Origin: CAZZBK01 sp964652155 | Lineage (GTDB): Bacteria > Planctomycetota > Planctomycetia > Pirellulales > PNKZ01 | Reading direction: 5' to 3' | NCBI GenBank assembly: GCA_964652155.1 | Contig: CAZZBK010000013.1 | Location: 1 to 64,000 of the forward strand | Length of the DNA stretch: 64,000 nucleotides | Part shown: piece after piece, positions 1 through 8,998 of the stretch | How positions within the stretch are numbered: position 1 is the first letter of the stretch | Layout of the letters: each line of letters begins with the position of its first letter | Made by a program: the position numbers and the translations under genes | Notes under the pieces: model-generated | Seen by the model: the letters and a program-made list of their open reading frames with translations, nothing else | The model's database searches: none | Told to the model about the DNA's origin: nothing

Positions 1-2
1 GC

Positions 3-3000
3 AAATTCGCAACACTCGCCGCGACCGTGGGTCTTGCCGACATTACCGAGGACCGCGCGGGATCTGCAATCCAGTTCCGAGTGCTCGGCGACGGTCGCGA
101 ACTTTGGAAGTCGCATCAGATCCAGAAACCGACGGACGAAGCTACGTTCTCGGTGTCGGTTGCGGGCGTACGCGAATTGCAGTTGGAAGTGGCAACGGTC
201 GCCACGAACTCGAATAAATTTGCCCACGCTGTCTGGCTCGACCCGCGACTGACGCCGATTGCTGCACCGTCGACCACTCCCGGCGGCTCGTCGGGGGCTA
301 ACGTGCCGGGCATCGTCTATCTCGACGACCTGCCCGAGAAAGACTGGCAAGGATTCATCGAACTGGGAAAGCACGGTGACAAGTGGAAGCAAGACGGGTC
401 GGTCATCAATTGGCAGGGTGCCAAGCCTGCGCATGCGCTGACGACGTATCCGCTCAGCAACGGCTCGGCTACGGTCACGTATGAACTCGGCGGACGGTAC
501 TCGGCGTTTCAAGCCGTGGTCGGCATCACGGTGACGCCGCGGACTCCGTTGACGTTCCGGGTTTCCGGCGACGGAAAAATTCTCTGGGAATCACCACCGC
601 AAACCAAAAGGGTCGTAAGCGGCATCGAGGTGAACGTCGACCTCCGCGGTGTTGAAACGCTAAAGCTGGAGGTGCTCTGTCCGGGTGACAACAATTCGGC
701 CCACGCCGTTTGGATCAACCCGCGGCTGACGCCGACGGCGCAGCCCGAACCTGCCGGCGTCGTCTACCTCGACGATCTGACGGAAATCGAATGGAAAAAT
801 CTCGCCAAACAGCCGTTGGGCAAGCACGGTAAGTATCTCTACTTATCCGAAACGACCGAAACGACGATCCTCTTCCGCGGCAAGCCGGTTGAGCACACGC
901 TGTGGATGCATCCTACAAATCCACCTCGTGCTAATCTGGCGACGGATCCGACTGCGTTTGCCCGGTATAAGCTCGATGGTCAATATGCGACGTTCGCCGC
1001 CGAGGCCGGTATTCACGAGTCGGCGGATAAAGACCCGCAGTCGCCGGTGACGTTTCGCCTGTTGGGCGACGGCCGCGAGCTGTGGAAATCGCAACCGATG
1101 CAAAAGCGGGGCGAATCGGCCGAAGTCGCGGTCGACATTCGCGGGGTGAAGGATCTACGCCTCGAAACGGCTAGCGGCGAAAGAACCGGCGCCTGCCATG
1201 CCACCTGGTTCATGCCGCGGCTGACGCCGGTTGAGAAGACGGCGCTCGCCGCCCCACCACCGGCCGCCGTGTTCCCCTTCGATGCCGCGACGGCGTTGAA
1301 GCACCAAGAAGCGTGGGCCGCGCACCTCGGCGTGCCGGTCGAGTTCACCAACACCCTGGGCATGAAGTTTCGCCTCATTCCGCCGGGCGAGTTCCAGATG
1401 GGCCTCGGCCCGGAGTTCACCGACGCGGAACTAACGCGGCTGACCGGCGTGACATTCGATGGGAATCTCAGGAATTTGCGCACGGCTCGGCCGGCGCACG
1501 GCGTGCGGATCACGCGGCCGTTCTACATGCAAGTGGACGAGATCACCTCCGGCCGTTATCGCGATGTCGTCGGGCAACTGCGAGCGGAGATGGAGCAGAA
1601 TCCGAACAAGCTGCTGGGGCAATACGTGGCCTGGCCCGATGCGATCGCGTTTTGCAACCAACTGAGCGAACGCGAAGGGAAGCGGCCCGCCTACCGGATC
1701 GCAGGGGCGGAAATCACGCCGATCGACGACTCCGATGGTTACCGACTCCCCACCGAGGCCCAGTGGGAATACGCCTGCCGCGCGGGGACGAACACGCTCT
1801 GGTACTTCGGCAACGACGGCAGCGCCGATCGAGAAACGTTCGTCAAGCAATGCGCCGCCCCCAATCCGTTCGGGCTGACCGGCCTCTACGGCGGGTCGAA
1901 CGAAATGTGCTGGGACGCCACGGACCTGAAGCCGTACCCGGCCGCGACGCCCAGCGGTCGCAACGATCCCCGGGAAGACGCGGGGGCGGAGCGCATCAAA
2001 CGCGGCGGCTCGGGCAACGACAGCGGTGGAGCGAGTCGCTTCGCGATCAACAGCTTTGCGCGCACCAAGTCGTTCGGCGGGCCGTACAGCCCGGCGGCGT
2101 TGCAATACTCGGGCTTCGGCCGCGTCGTGCTGCCGATCGCCGCGGCACCAGTGAGCGACCCACGAGCGGGAGGCGTGAGCCTCCCGATGAGCCCCTCGAC
2201 GAGCGGCGCACCCAACGGTCCAAGTAAACCGGTCAATCCGAGTAATCAGGGGGCCAACGCCCAGCGCTCGTTGCCCAGTGACGTCGTCGACATGCGACCG
2301 ATGATTGACGTCGTGCGCGACACCGTCGCCGGTGACTGGACCTTCTCCAAGGAGGGTCTGAACGTACCGTATCAAATCAACGGCGACACGGGGGGCAAAG
2401 GAGCTCCACGATTGCAACTCCCCTATACGCCGCCCGATGAGTACGACCTGCTGCTCGAGTTCACACCCACCAGTCGCGGCAACGACCTGGGCTGCTTGCT
2501 GAGTGCCCAAGGACGCAGTTTCCAGTTTCGCATCGACCGCAAGTCCGCGGGTGTCAATACCTGGTACGCCGGCTTCGGCTGGATCGACGGCAAACGGGTC
2601 GAAGAATTGCCCGCGAGCATCAAGCAAGACGAAAAGCCGTTTCTGACAAATGGTCAGCGCTATCAGTTGACGATCGAGGTGCGTCGCGATGGATTGCGGG
2701 CCATACTCGACAGCAAGCCGTTCGTGCAATGGACAGGAGATTGGCAGCGATTGACCGTGGGCGATTCGGCGGAACGGCTCCCCGATCCGAAACGACTCGG
2801 CCTGATTGCCTATGGCCGCGCTGCGACGTTTCACACCATCACCGTCCGCGAAGTGACCGGCCGCGGCACGATGCACGCCGCCGCGGTGAACAGTGTTCCG
2901 GCCGCGCCGCGGTGGCCGCTCGCGCCGTCGAAGCCGGAAGACATCAAGCGACTGCTCGATGCGAAGGTCGAATTGACGGTGCGTGCCCCGGCGTCGTACG

Positions 3001-4337
3001 GTGGCGCGTCTTTCGACTCGAAGCTCAAGCCGGGCGACGCCCTGCCCGCCGGCCCGGTGACGATCGTCGGCGTGTTGGTGATGAGAAGCGAACCCGTGTT
3101 GATGGACGATGCGCTAGTCGGCGTCGTCGCCGGACTGACCGATTTAGAAGACCTGAACTTCTATTACAACGAGACGTACCCCGTCACTCCCGCGGGATTG
3201 TCGAAGCTGGCCTCGCTCGTGAATTTGCGACGGCTCGATCTCCTTTACCTCCATGGAAATACTAAGGGGCTTTCCGATCTGTTGAAGTCGTGGCCGCATT
3301 TAGAATATCTCCGTCTTCCTGGCCGGAGCGCGACGGACGAATGGGCTGCGGCCGCAGCCGCCAGACCGTCGATCGTCGAGTTATCGGCGTATCGCTCGGG
3401 TCTCTCCGACGCAGGCTTGGCCCACTTGGAGAAGATGCCGCAGCTCAAACAACTGCAACTTCTTGACTGTGAGCAGCCCTCGCAAGCTGCGATCGACCGG
3501 TTCGCCGCCGCCGTGCCGGGCTGTCGCATCCAACTAAAACCCAAGGAATTCATCGAGCCGCGCACGCCGCTGGGTATTGCCGCACCGATGCCGGCCGCGG
3601 CTCCCGCGCCGCCCCGTTGGCCGCTGGCGCCGTCGAAGCCGGAAGACATCGTCTGGCTGCAAAGCCTGAAAGCGACGCTCACGCTCCGTGCGCCGAGTGC
3701 GTTCGGCGGCGACCCCACGGACGTCCAAGTTCTACCCGGCGCCCCCTTGCCGACCGGCCCGGTGACGATCGTCGGCGTCAGCATGCATCGCGACGGCGGG
3801 CCGCAATGGACCGACGCCGAGATGGCGAGGCTGGCGACCCTGACCGATTTGGAGACGTTCTCCACCGACTTCGCCTTACCGGGGGCCGCAGTCACGAAAA
3901 CCGGCATGGCCGAGTTCGCGAAGCTGACCGGGCTACGCATACTAGTTCTGGGTCGCTTGGGAACGGCCGACACCGACTATTCCTTTTTAGAACGCTTGCC
4001 GCGATTGGAAACGCTCCAATTGTCCGTGATTCCGTTCCCCAACTGGGTTGATCAAGTCCGGCGGCTCTCGCTGCGCGAATTGAAAATTTACTCCCTGAGC
4101 CTCTCCGGCCTGAATGAGCTCAAAGGCTGCCCGACGCTGACGACTTTCACCCTCGCCGGCAGCAGCGGCGACTTGGAAGCACGCCGCACGGCAGCCTCCG
4201 AGCTAGCCAAAGTGATGCCCTGGGTCCGCATCAAGCTTGGAACCGGTGGCACCAGCGAGGTCGAAACCATCGAGCCGACCGCCCCGCTGCCGGGCGCCGT
4301 CCCCGCTCAGCCCGCATCCCCCGCTTCCGGCAAGTGA
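3..4337 (+). CDS. Modular protein: NPCBM repeats, SUMF1-like domain, LamG-like module, two leucine-rich units (5' end cut off)
   Basis: The frame is open to the left edge, so the N terminus is missing; residues are counted from position 27. Residues 1-80 end one NPCBM-type carbohydrate-binding module, and two complete ones follow (about 95-235 and 244-400), seen from repeated VVYLDDL, GDGRELW and PRLTP segments. Residues 439-703 form a formylglycine-enzyme (SUMF1)-like domain with GMKFRLIPPGEFQMG and RLPTEAQWEYACRAG. Its usual GNVWEW block is replaced by GGSNEMCWD and no paired active-site cysteines are recognisable, so catalysis is doubtful. Residues about 770-947 resemble a LamG/concanavalin module. 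Two APSKPEDI-headed leucine-rich units (961-1168, 1195-1408) close the protein. Such tails often follow membrane Ser/Thr kinases in planctomycetes, but no kinase part is in view. The Pro/Ser-rich linker after the SUMF1 domain contains a REP sequence (2162-2190). Confidence 0.8.
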   Translation, partial: KFATLAATVGLADITEDRAGSAIQFRVLGDGRELWKSHQIQKPTDEATFSVSVAGVRELQLEVATVATNSNKFAHAVWLDPRLTPIAAPSTTPGGSSGANVPGIVYLDDLPEKDWQGFIELGKHGDKWKQDGSVINWQGAKPAHALTTYPLSNGSATVTYELGGRYSAFQAVVGITVTPRTPLTFRVSGDGKILWESPPQTKRVVSGIEVNVDLRGVETLKLEVLCPGDNNSAHAVWINPRLTPTAQPEPAGVVYLDDLTEIEWKNLAKQPLGKHGKYLYLSETTETTILFRGKPVEHTLWMHPTNPPRANLATDPTAFARYKLDGQYATFAAEAGIHESADKDPQSPVTFRLLGDGRELWKSQPMQKRGESAEVAVDIRGVKDLRLETASGERTGACHATWFMPRLTPVEKTALAAPPPAAVFPFDAATALKHQEAWAAHLGVPVEFTNTLGMKFRLIPPGEFQMGLGPEFTDAELTRLTGVTFDGNLRNLRTARPAHGVRITRPFYMQVDEITSGRYRDVVGQLRAEMEQNPNKLLGQYVAWPDAIAFCNQLSEREGKRPAYRIAGAEITPIDDSDGYRLPTEAQWEYACRAGTNTLWYFGNDGSADRETFVKQCAAPNPFGLTGLYGGSNEMCWDATDLKPYPAATPSGRNDPREDAGAERIKRGGSGNDSGGASRFAINSFARTKSFGGPYSPAALQYSGFGRVVLPIAAAPVSDPRAGGVSLPMSPSTSGAPNGPSKPVNPSNQGANAQRSLPSDVVDMRPMIDVVRDTVAGDWTFSKEGLNVPYQINGDTGGKGAPRLQLPYTPPDEYDLLLEFTPTSRGNDLGCLLSAQGRSFQFRIDRKSAGVNTWYAGFGWIDGKRVEELPASIKQDEKPFLTNGQRYQLTIEVRRDGLRAILDSKPFVQWTGDWQRLTVGDSAERLPDPKRLGLIAYGRAATFHTITVREVTGRGTMHAAAVNSVPAAPRWPLAPSKPEDIKRLLDAKVELTVRAPASYGGASFDSKLKPGDALPAGPVTIVGVLVMRSEPVLMDDALVGVVAGLTDLEDLNFYYNETYPVTPAGLSKLASLVNLRRLDLLYLHGNTKGLSDLLKSWPHLEYLRLPGRSATDEWAAAAAARPSIVELSAYRSGLSDAGLAHLEKMPQLKQLQLLDCEQPSQAAIDRFAAAVPGCRIQLKPKEFIEPRTPLGIAAPMPAAAPAPPRWPLAPSKPEDIVWLQSLKATLTLRAPSAFGGDPTDVQVLPGAPLPTGPVTIVGVSMHRDGGPQWTDAEMARLATLTDLETFSTDFALPGAAVTKTGMAEFAKLTGLRILVLGRLGTADTDYSFLERLPRLETLQLSVIPFPNWVDQVRRLSLRELKIYSLSLSGLNELKGCPTLTTFTLAGSSGDLEARRTAASELAKVMPWVRIKLGTGGTSEVETIEPTAPLPGAVPAQPASPASGK
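2162..2190 (+). repeat. REP element inside a coding sequence
   Basis: A perfect 7-bp hairpin GGGAGGC-GTGA-GCCTCCC at 2168-2185, preceded by ACGAGC and followed by GAT. The 27 bases from 2162 match, base for base, the inner ends of the two REP pairs that flank the RAYT gene at 16.2-17.1 kb. Here the element is read in frame as PRAGGVSLP within the low-complexity linker between the SUMF1-like and LamG-like domains, so the insertion was tolerated. Confidence 0.85.
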
Positions 4338-4383
4338 AGCTACAACCTTGTCCCCGTCACCGTTCGCACACGGAGTCGATTCC

Positions 4384-4536
4384 ATGAATGGGTACCGTAC
4401 ACAACTTCATCCGCTCCGACTCTTAGCAGCTTGCCTGACGCTGGGGTTCCTGGCCGCAACGGCTTCAGCGCGAGCGAATGCCGAAACTCCACCGACGAAG
4501 AATCTCGCCAATTCCATCGGGATGGAGTCCCGTTAG
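4384..4536 (+). pseudogene. Truncated SUMF1-type gene remnant (signal peptide plus first residues)
   Basis: A 50-codon frame starts with ATG 8 bases after a GGAG ribosome-binding site. It encodes a good Sec signal peptide (basic n-region, LLAACLTLGFLAATASA core) followed by TPPTKNLANSIGME. A segment like NSIGMxFVLIPPGEF typically opens the SUMF1 domain of exported planctomycete proteins, and the gene directly upstream has the equivalent NTLGMKFRLIPPGEF. Here the frame stops two codons after the match and no continuation is visible in any frame up to 4824. I read it as the surviving 5' end of a deleted formylglycine-enzyme-like gene. A real short exported peptide is the alternative. Confidence 0.55.
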
Positions 4537-4824
4537 CCGCCCTTGCTCGGCCCGGATCAACGCCAGGCACGAGCACCACGATGCAGCTCCCGCCATGTCG
4601 GTCGCAGCGTATCGGGCCGCCTGCCCAACTCCTATTGAGCGCGCTGGCATCCAACATAACACCTGTTGCCAAAGTCACTTGTGAATATTCGCCCGAAATC
4701 GATTTTGGTAAATTTCACTCGACATCGCCCGGCAGTCGATGTATAAGAGTAGTCTTATATCCCACCGATTTGTACCCTCCCTGCTAGCACCCCCTCCCGC
4801 CTCAGCCGCTAGGAGCGCAGCGTC
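4537..4824. other. Intergenic stretch without a recognised gene
   Basis: No frame looks coding. The right half turns AT-richer and holds the palindrome at 4742-4759 and the ribosome-binding site of the next gene. Confidence 0.5.
4742..4759. promoter_or_regulatory. Perfect palindrome, possible operator
   Basis: TATAAGA-GTAG-TCTTATA is a perfect 7-bp inverted repeat with a 4-base centre, 65 bases before the start of the 101-residue orphan gene. There is no T-tract, so it does not look like a terminator. An operator or an overlapping -10 region is the likeliest role (inference). Confidence 0.4.
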
Positions 4825-5130
4825 ATGGAACAAAAATACGAAGGTACGCCGCAAGCGGAAATTCGTCTCGAAGGTCGCCGTGTGGTCCGTGGCGATGTGA
4901 CCAACGATTGGGGCCTGCGCCTGCAATGGGTCGTCAGCCGCGACGGCAAGGTCGTGGCCACGGCCAATGCCCGCACCGAGTCGAGCTACGAACACACCGA
5001 AACCGAAAAGGGCAAGTACGAAGTCGTGCTCCAGATGTGGAAGTACGTTGACTACCGCAAGACGCCCGACGGCCAGTTCGTGAACAGCAAGTTTGTCGAC
5101 GTCTCGAACAAGGTCAGCTACACGATTTAA
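4825..5130 (+). CDS. Small protein of unknown function, predicted single beta-sandwich domain
   Basis: The 101-residue product is not recognised. It starts at ATG 4825 behind AGGAG with 9-base spacing. The sequence alternates short strands (LRLQWVVSRDG, KVVATANA, KYEVVLQMW, KVSYTI) in the way of a single Ig-like, PKD or fibronectin-type domain. The YEVVLQMWKY segment resembles the F/G strands of such folds. It has no signal peptide, no membrane segment and no cysteine, so it would be cytoplasmic unless exported by a non-classical route. It lies 110 bp before the DUF1501 module on the same strand and may be transcribed with it. Function unknown. Confidence 0.7.
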   Translation: MEQKYEGTPQAEIRLEGRRVVRGDVTNDWGLRLQWVVSRDGKVVATANARTESSYEHTETEKGKYEVVLQMWKYVDYRKTPDGQFVNSKFVDVSNKVSYTI

Positions 5131-5240
5131 GCTTAAGCGTTCTCGGTTTTCTGTTCTCCGTTTTTGGTTGAACGGCGAATCGATCGAATACCGTCATCCC
5201 ATTCATTTGTCATTCATCGAGCCACTCGAGGCCCCCTATC

Positions 5241-6626
5241 ATGTTGCACGTCGGAGACGAGCGAGTTCCGTTCTGCGGCGGTCACGGTCTGTCGCGGCGC
5301 AGCTTTATTCAGGCGGGCTCGGCCGGCTTGGTCGGCTTGTCGCTCCCCGCGACCATGAGCCTCGAAGCCGCGGGCGCGATCGACGAGAGCCGCGCCAAGA
5401 TTCGCAACTGCATCACCATTTTCCTCGTCGGCTCGCCTGGCCAAGTCGACACCTGGGACATGAAACCCGACGCCCCTGCCGAGGTGCGCGGCAAGTTCAA
5501 GCCGATCAGCACGAACGTCTCGGGCATTCAGATTTGCGAGCATTTTCCGCTCATGGCGCGGATGATGGACAAGGTCGCGCTGATCCGCTCGCTGCACCAC
5601 AAGACCGGCGCCACGCACGAAAATGGCCAGCGCTGGATGATGACCGGCCACGACTTCAACGCCGATAGCATGAAGCCCTACACCGGCTCGGTCGTCTCGC
5701 GCGTCTTTGGCCAGAAAAGCGAAATGCCTTCGTCGGTCATTCTGCCCGGCCCGATCGGCAACACCGGCGCGGGCAACCTGCACGGCCAGACCGCCGCCTA
5801 CCTGGGGAGCGCCCACGAGCCGTTCTTTCTCAACTCAGATCCCGCCAAAAGCGATTTCAAAGTTTCGGACCTTGAAGCCCCGGCCGGGCTCAGCGAGTTC
5901 CGCGTCGACGCGCGTAAGAAACTGCTCTCGCAGATCGATCAGCTCCAGCGCCGCAGCGAGTCGCGCAGCACGCAAATGCACGACAACTCCTATGAACGCG
6001 CCTTCAAACTGCTCACGTCGCCCCGGGCCAAAGAGACCTTCGACCTGGGCAAAGAGCCCGACAGCGTTCGCGATCGTTACGGCCGCAACACCTTCGGTTC
6101 GAGTTGCTTGCTGGCCCGCCGCATGATCGAAGGGGGGGTCCGTTACGTGACGGTCAACCACTTCGACACGGTCTTTAATCAGACCTGCTGGGACATGCAT
6201 GCCGACGGCGGCGGACTCAACAATACCTATGCCGACTACGAGAACCACCTCTGCCCACAGTTCGACTGGGCCTTCACCGCGCTCATCAGCGATCTGGAGC
6301 AACGGGGCCTGCTCGAGAGCACGGTCGTCGCGGTGCTCAGCGAGTTCGGCCGCACGCCACGCCTGAACGCCAAGGGGGGCCGCGACCACTACCCGGCCGC
6401 CTGGACCAATTTCCTCTGCGGAGGCAGTATCCGCGGCGGACAAGCGATCGGCTCCACCGACTCCATCGGCTCGCGCCCCGCGAGCAACCCCATCGAGCCG
6501 CCGCAAGTGCTGGCCTCGATCTATCACGGCATGGGAATCAACCTCGAGACGACGATGATGCCCGGCCCGGGCGAGCGTCCCGTCCGCTTGATCGAAGCCG
6601 AACCGATTCGCCAGTTGTTCTCTTAA
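5241..6626 (+). CDS. DUF1501 protein, Tat-exported sulfatase-like
   Basis: The 461-residue product has a twin-arginine signal (SRRSFIQAG, R19-R20) and a hydrophobic stretch ending near AAGA. The rest is a DUF1501 domain of the alkaline-phosphatase/sulfatase fold: FLVGSPGQVDTWD near the N terminus, SEFGRTP, GGRDHYP and YHGMGI near the C terminus. DUF1501 proteins are abundant in planctomycetes and usually accompany DUF1549/DUF1553 cytochrome-like partners; their biochemical role is not established. A GAGG site precedes the ATG. The next gene starts 22 bases downstream, and the two genes after it complete a co-directional module, so one transcript is likely. Substrate unknown. Confidence 0.9.
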   Translation: MLHVGDERVPFCGGHGLSRRSFIQAGSAGLVGLSLPATMSLEAAGAIDESRAKIRNCITIFLVGSPGQVDTWDMKPDAPAEVRGKFKPISTNVSGIQICEHFPLMARMMDKVALIRSLHHKTGATHENGQRWMMTGHDFNADSMKPYTGSVVSRVFGQKSEMPSSVILPGPIGNTGAGNLHGQTAAYLGSAHEPFFLNSDPAKSDFKVSDLEAPAGLSEFRVDARKKLLSQIDQLQRRSESRSTQMHDNSYERAFKLLTSPRAKETFDLGKEPDSVRDRYGRNTFGSSCLLARRMIEGGVRYVTVNHFDTVFNQTCWDMHADGGGLNNTYADYENHLCPQFDWAFTALISDLEQRGLLESTVVAVLSEFGRTPRLNAKGGRDHYPAAWTNFLCGGSIRGGQAIGSTDSIGSRPASNPIEPPQVLASIYHGMGINLETTMMPGPGERPVRLIEAEPIRQLFS

Positions 6627-6648
6627 GCATTACGGTGAGGCGGAAGCC

Positions 6649-8988
6649 ATGCGACACACAACTTGGGCATGCATTCCGCTCCGCTGTACGACGGTCCTTG
6701 CGATCGTTTGCGCCTTGGCCGTGCAACTGCCGGCCGCCGAGCCCACGATAGCGAACCTCAATCTCCGTGGCCTGCAAAGCGGCGGCACGACCACGCTCGT
6801 CATCGACGGCACCGAACTCGGCGCGGCCGACGCCCAACTGCATCTCCCCTGGCCCTGCGAGCAACAACTCGAAAAAGGGGCCACCGCCACGCGGCTGACC
6901 GCAACCCTCAAGCTCCCCGCCGACGTCGCCAGCGGTTATTACTCGCTGCGGGTCGTCTCTCCCAGCGGGGTCAGCCTGCCGGTGCTCGTCGCGGTCGATC
7001 CGCTCCCCCAACGGCCGCTTGTGGGCAGCAATGTCGACAAGCTCCCCGTGGCCTTGCACGGCACCGTCGCGGGCTCTGCCGTGCTCGAAACGCAACTCAC
7101 GCTCAAGGCGAACGAGACATTGCACCTTGACGTCGAAGCGGCCCGACTGGGCAGCAAACTCCGCCCGGTCGTGCATGTTTATGATGAGCATCGCCGACAA
7201 TTGGCTTGGGCCTGGTCGACGCCGACCCTCTGGGGTGACGTGCGGTTGAGTGTGAAGGCCCCGAAAGATGGTTCCTACACGATCGCTATTCACGATTTGG
7301 AATATGCAGCCGCGGCACCGAGTTATTTTCGCCTCAAGCTCGGCAACTTATCGAGCATCGAGCAGGTCTTTCCGCCAGTCGTCTCGGCTGGCCAAACGAC
7401 ACGTGTCGAGTTGCTCACGAGCGCGGGCTTGAGAACGGTCGACGTGAAGCCCGACGCCGCGACGCCGTTTGTCTCGTTGGCTTGGCCAGAAGCCGCGCTG
7501 TGGAGCGGCTTGCGTCCCTGGGTGCAGGTGAGTTCCTATCCCGAGCTGATCGCCCGCGGGGCGGATAACGCGCCGCAGGATTTACCCGCGGGCCCCGTGG
7601 GCGTGAGCGGTCGTTTGACCCGCCCGCAGCAGGAAGACCGTTTTCGCCTACCGGTCGAGCCGCTCAGCAAGCTGCGGCTGGAAGTGTTCGCCGATCGCTA
7701 TGCCTCGCCGCTCGATGCGGCCGTGGTGGTGCGTAACGAGAAGGGGGAGCAACTCGCGCGCGGCGAAGATAGTCCCGGCACGCTCGATCCGGTGCTCGAG
7801 TACACGGTCCCGGCCGGCGTGCAAAACGTGATCGTCGGCGTGGTCGACGCGCAAGGCCGCGCCGCGCCGCAGGCCATGTATCGCCTGCTGGTCGAGCCGC
7901 AATCGGGCAAGCAGTCGATGGTCGACTATCGGCTCTCGACCACCAGCGGACGGCTCACACTCGGCGCGTCAGGCCGCGCCGTGCTCCCCATTCTCTCCGA
8001 GCGACGCGGCTACACCGGCCCCATCGAACTCTCGGCCGATGGCTTGCCGTCGCACCTCAAGCTCAGCCACGTCACGATCCCCGCGCTCGCCGACGGCGCG
8101 CTGGTCACCCTCGACCGCACCGCCGGCGAAGCGGCCACGCTCGTCACCCGCTGGCGCGGCGCGTCGGCCGTCGGGGCACGCCCCGTGCTGCTCAAAAATC
8201 ATCCGCTCGAAACCATTCAGCCGTGGCTCGCCACCGAGGTCTCGCTGCTGCTAACTAAAACCGACAGCGTGCCGTTCCAACTCGATTGGCGCGACCTGTC
8301 GGCCGACACGCCGCTCGTGTTGGGCAGCAAGCTCACGCTGCCGCTGAAAATTTCTCGCAGCGACGAAAATACCCTCGTGCGACTCTCACTCGTCACCAGT
8401 CAACTCGTGTCGCTCGTCAACAATCAGCCCGACCCCATCAAAACCCTGCGCGTCGAAAAGGCCGTCGAGGTCGCCGCGAAAACGGTGGACACCGAGCAAC
8501 CGCTGCTGGTGCCCGTCGAGCTCACCAGCCCCGTGTACGATGTGACCGTGCAGGGTGAGTTGCTCACGGCTGACAAAAAGACGGTGCTCGCCACGGCGTT
8601 CGCTCCCGTGCGCCGCATGCCGGTCGTCAACCCGCTCGGGATCGAGTTGGCCGAGGGACTAACCTACACCGCGACAAGCGACGGCAAGGCGGGGGTCAAC
8701 GTGAAGGTCACGGGCAAGATCGCGCGACGCGCCCCGCTCGCGGGTGACGTGTCGCTGGCGATCACCGGATTGCCCAGCGGCGCGGTGAGCGCCGCGGTCA
8801 CGGTCAAAGCCGATCAAAGCGAGTTCGCGGCGAACATTGCCGTGCCCGCGACACTCGCCCCCAGCGAGTACAAAGGGCTGAAATTGCAAGCCTCGATCGT
8901 GCCGGACAGCAAGTTGCCGAATCAACGGATCAAGAGCGAGCGCGAGTTGACGCTGCTCGTCAAACGAACCGAGAACGACAAGAAGTAA
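6649..8988 (+). CDS. Exported multi-domain protein with PPC-type beta-sandwich modules
   Basis: The 779-residue product has a Sec signal peptide (hydrophobic core TVLAIVCALAVQLPAAE). An IPT/TIG-like segment follows (LNLRGLQSGGTTTLVIDGTELG), and then several all-beta regions. The stretch around residues 320-430 (GRLTRPQQEDRFRLPVEP, FADRYASPLDA) resembles bacterial pre-peptidase C-terminal (PPC) domains. The protein sits between the DUF1501 gene (22-base gap) and the DUF1549/DUF1553 gene (about 10 bases), a common planctomycete arrangement. It is probably a structural or substrate-binding partner in the periplasm. GAGGCGGAAG just upstream supports the ATG at 6649. There is no catalytic motif that I recognise. 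Confidence 0.8.
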   Translation: MRHTTWACIPLRCTTVLAIVCALAVQLPAAEPTIANLNLRGLQSGGTTTLVIDGTELGAADAQLHLPWPCEQQLEKGATATRLTATLKLPADVASGYYSLRVVSPSGVSLPVLVAVDPLPQRPLVGSNVDKLPVALHGTVAGSAVLETQLTLKANETLHLDVEAARLGSKLRPVVHVYDEHRRQLAWAWSTPTLWGDVRLSVKAPKDGSYTIAIHDLEYAAAAPSYFRLKLGNLSSIEQVFPPVVSAGQTTRVELLTSAGLRTVDVKPDAATPFVSLAWPEAALWSGLRPWVQVSSYPELIARGADNAPQDLPAGPVGVSGRLTRPQQEDRFRLPVEPLSKLRLEVFADRYASPLDAAVVVRNEKGEQLARGEDSPGTLDPVLEYTVPAGVQNVIVGVVDAQGRAAPQAMYRLLVEPQSGKQSMVDYRLSTTSGRLTLGASGRAVLPILSERRGYTGPIELSADGLPSHLKLSHVTIPALADGALVTLDRTAGEAATLVTRWRGASAVGARPVLLKNHPLETIQPWLATEVSLLLTKTDSVPFQLDWRDLSADTPLVLGSKLTLPLKISRSDENTLVRLSLVTSQLVSLVNNQPDPIKTLRVEKAVEVAAKTVDTEQPLLVPVELTSPVYDVTVQGELLTADKKTVLATAFAPVRRMPVVNPLGIELAEGLTYTATSDGKAGVNVKVTGKIARRAPLAGDVSLAITGLPSGAVSAAVTVKADQSEFAANIAVPATLAPSEYKGLKLQASIVPDSKLPNQRIKSERELTLLVKRTENDKK

Positions 8989-8998
8989 GGTGAACGCA

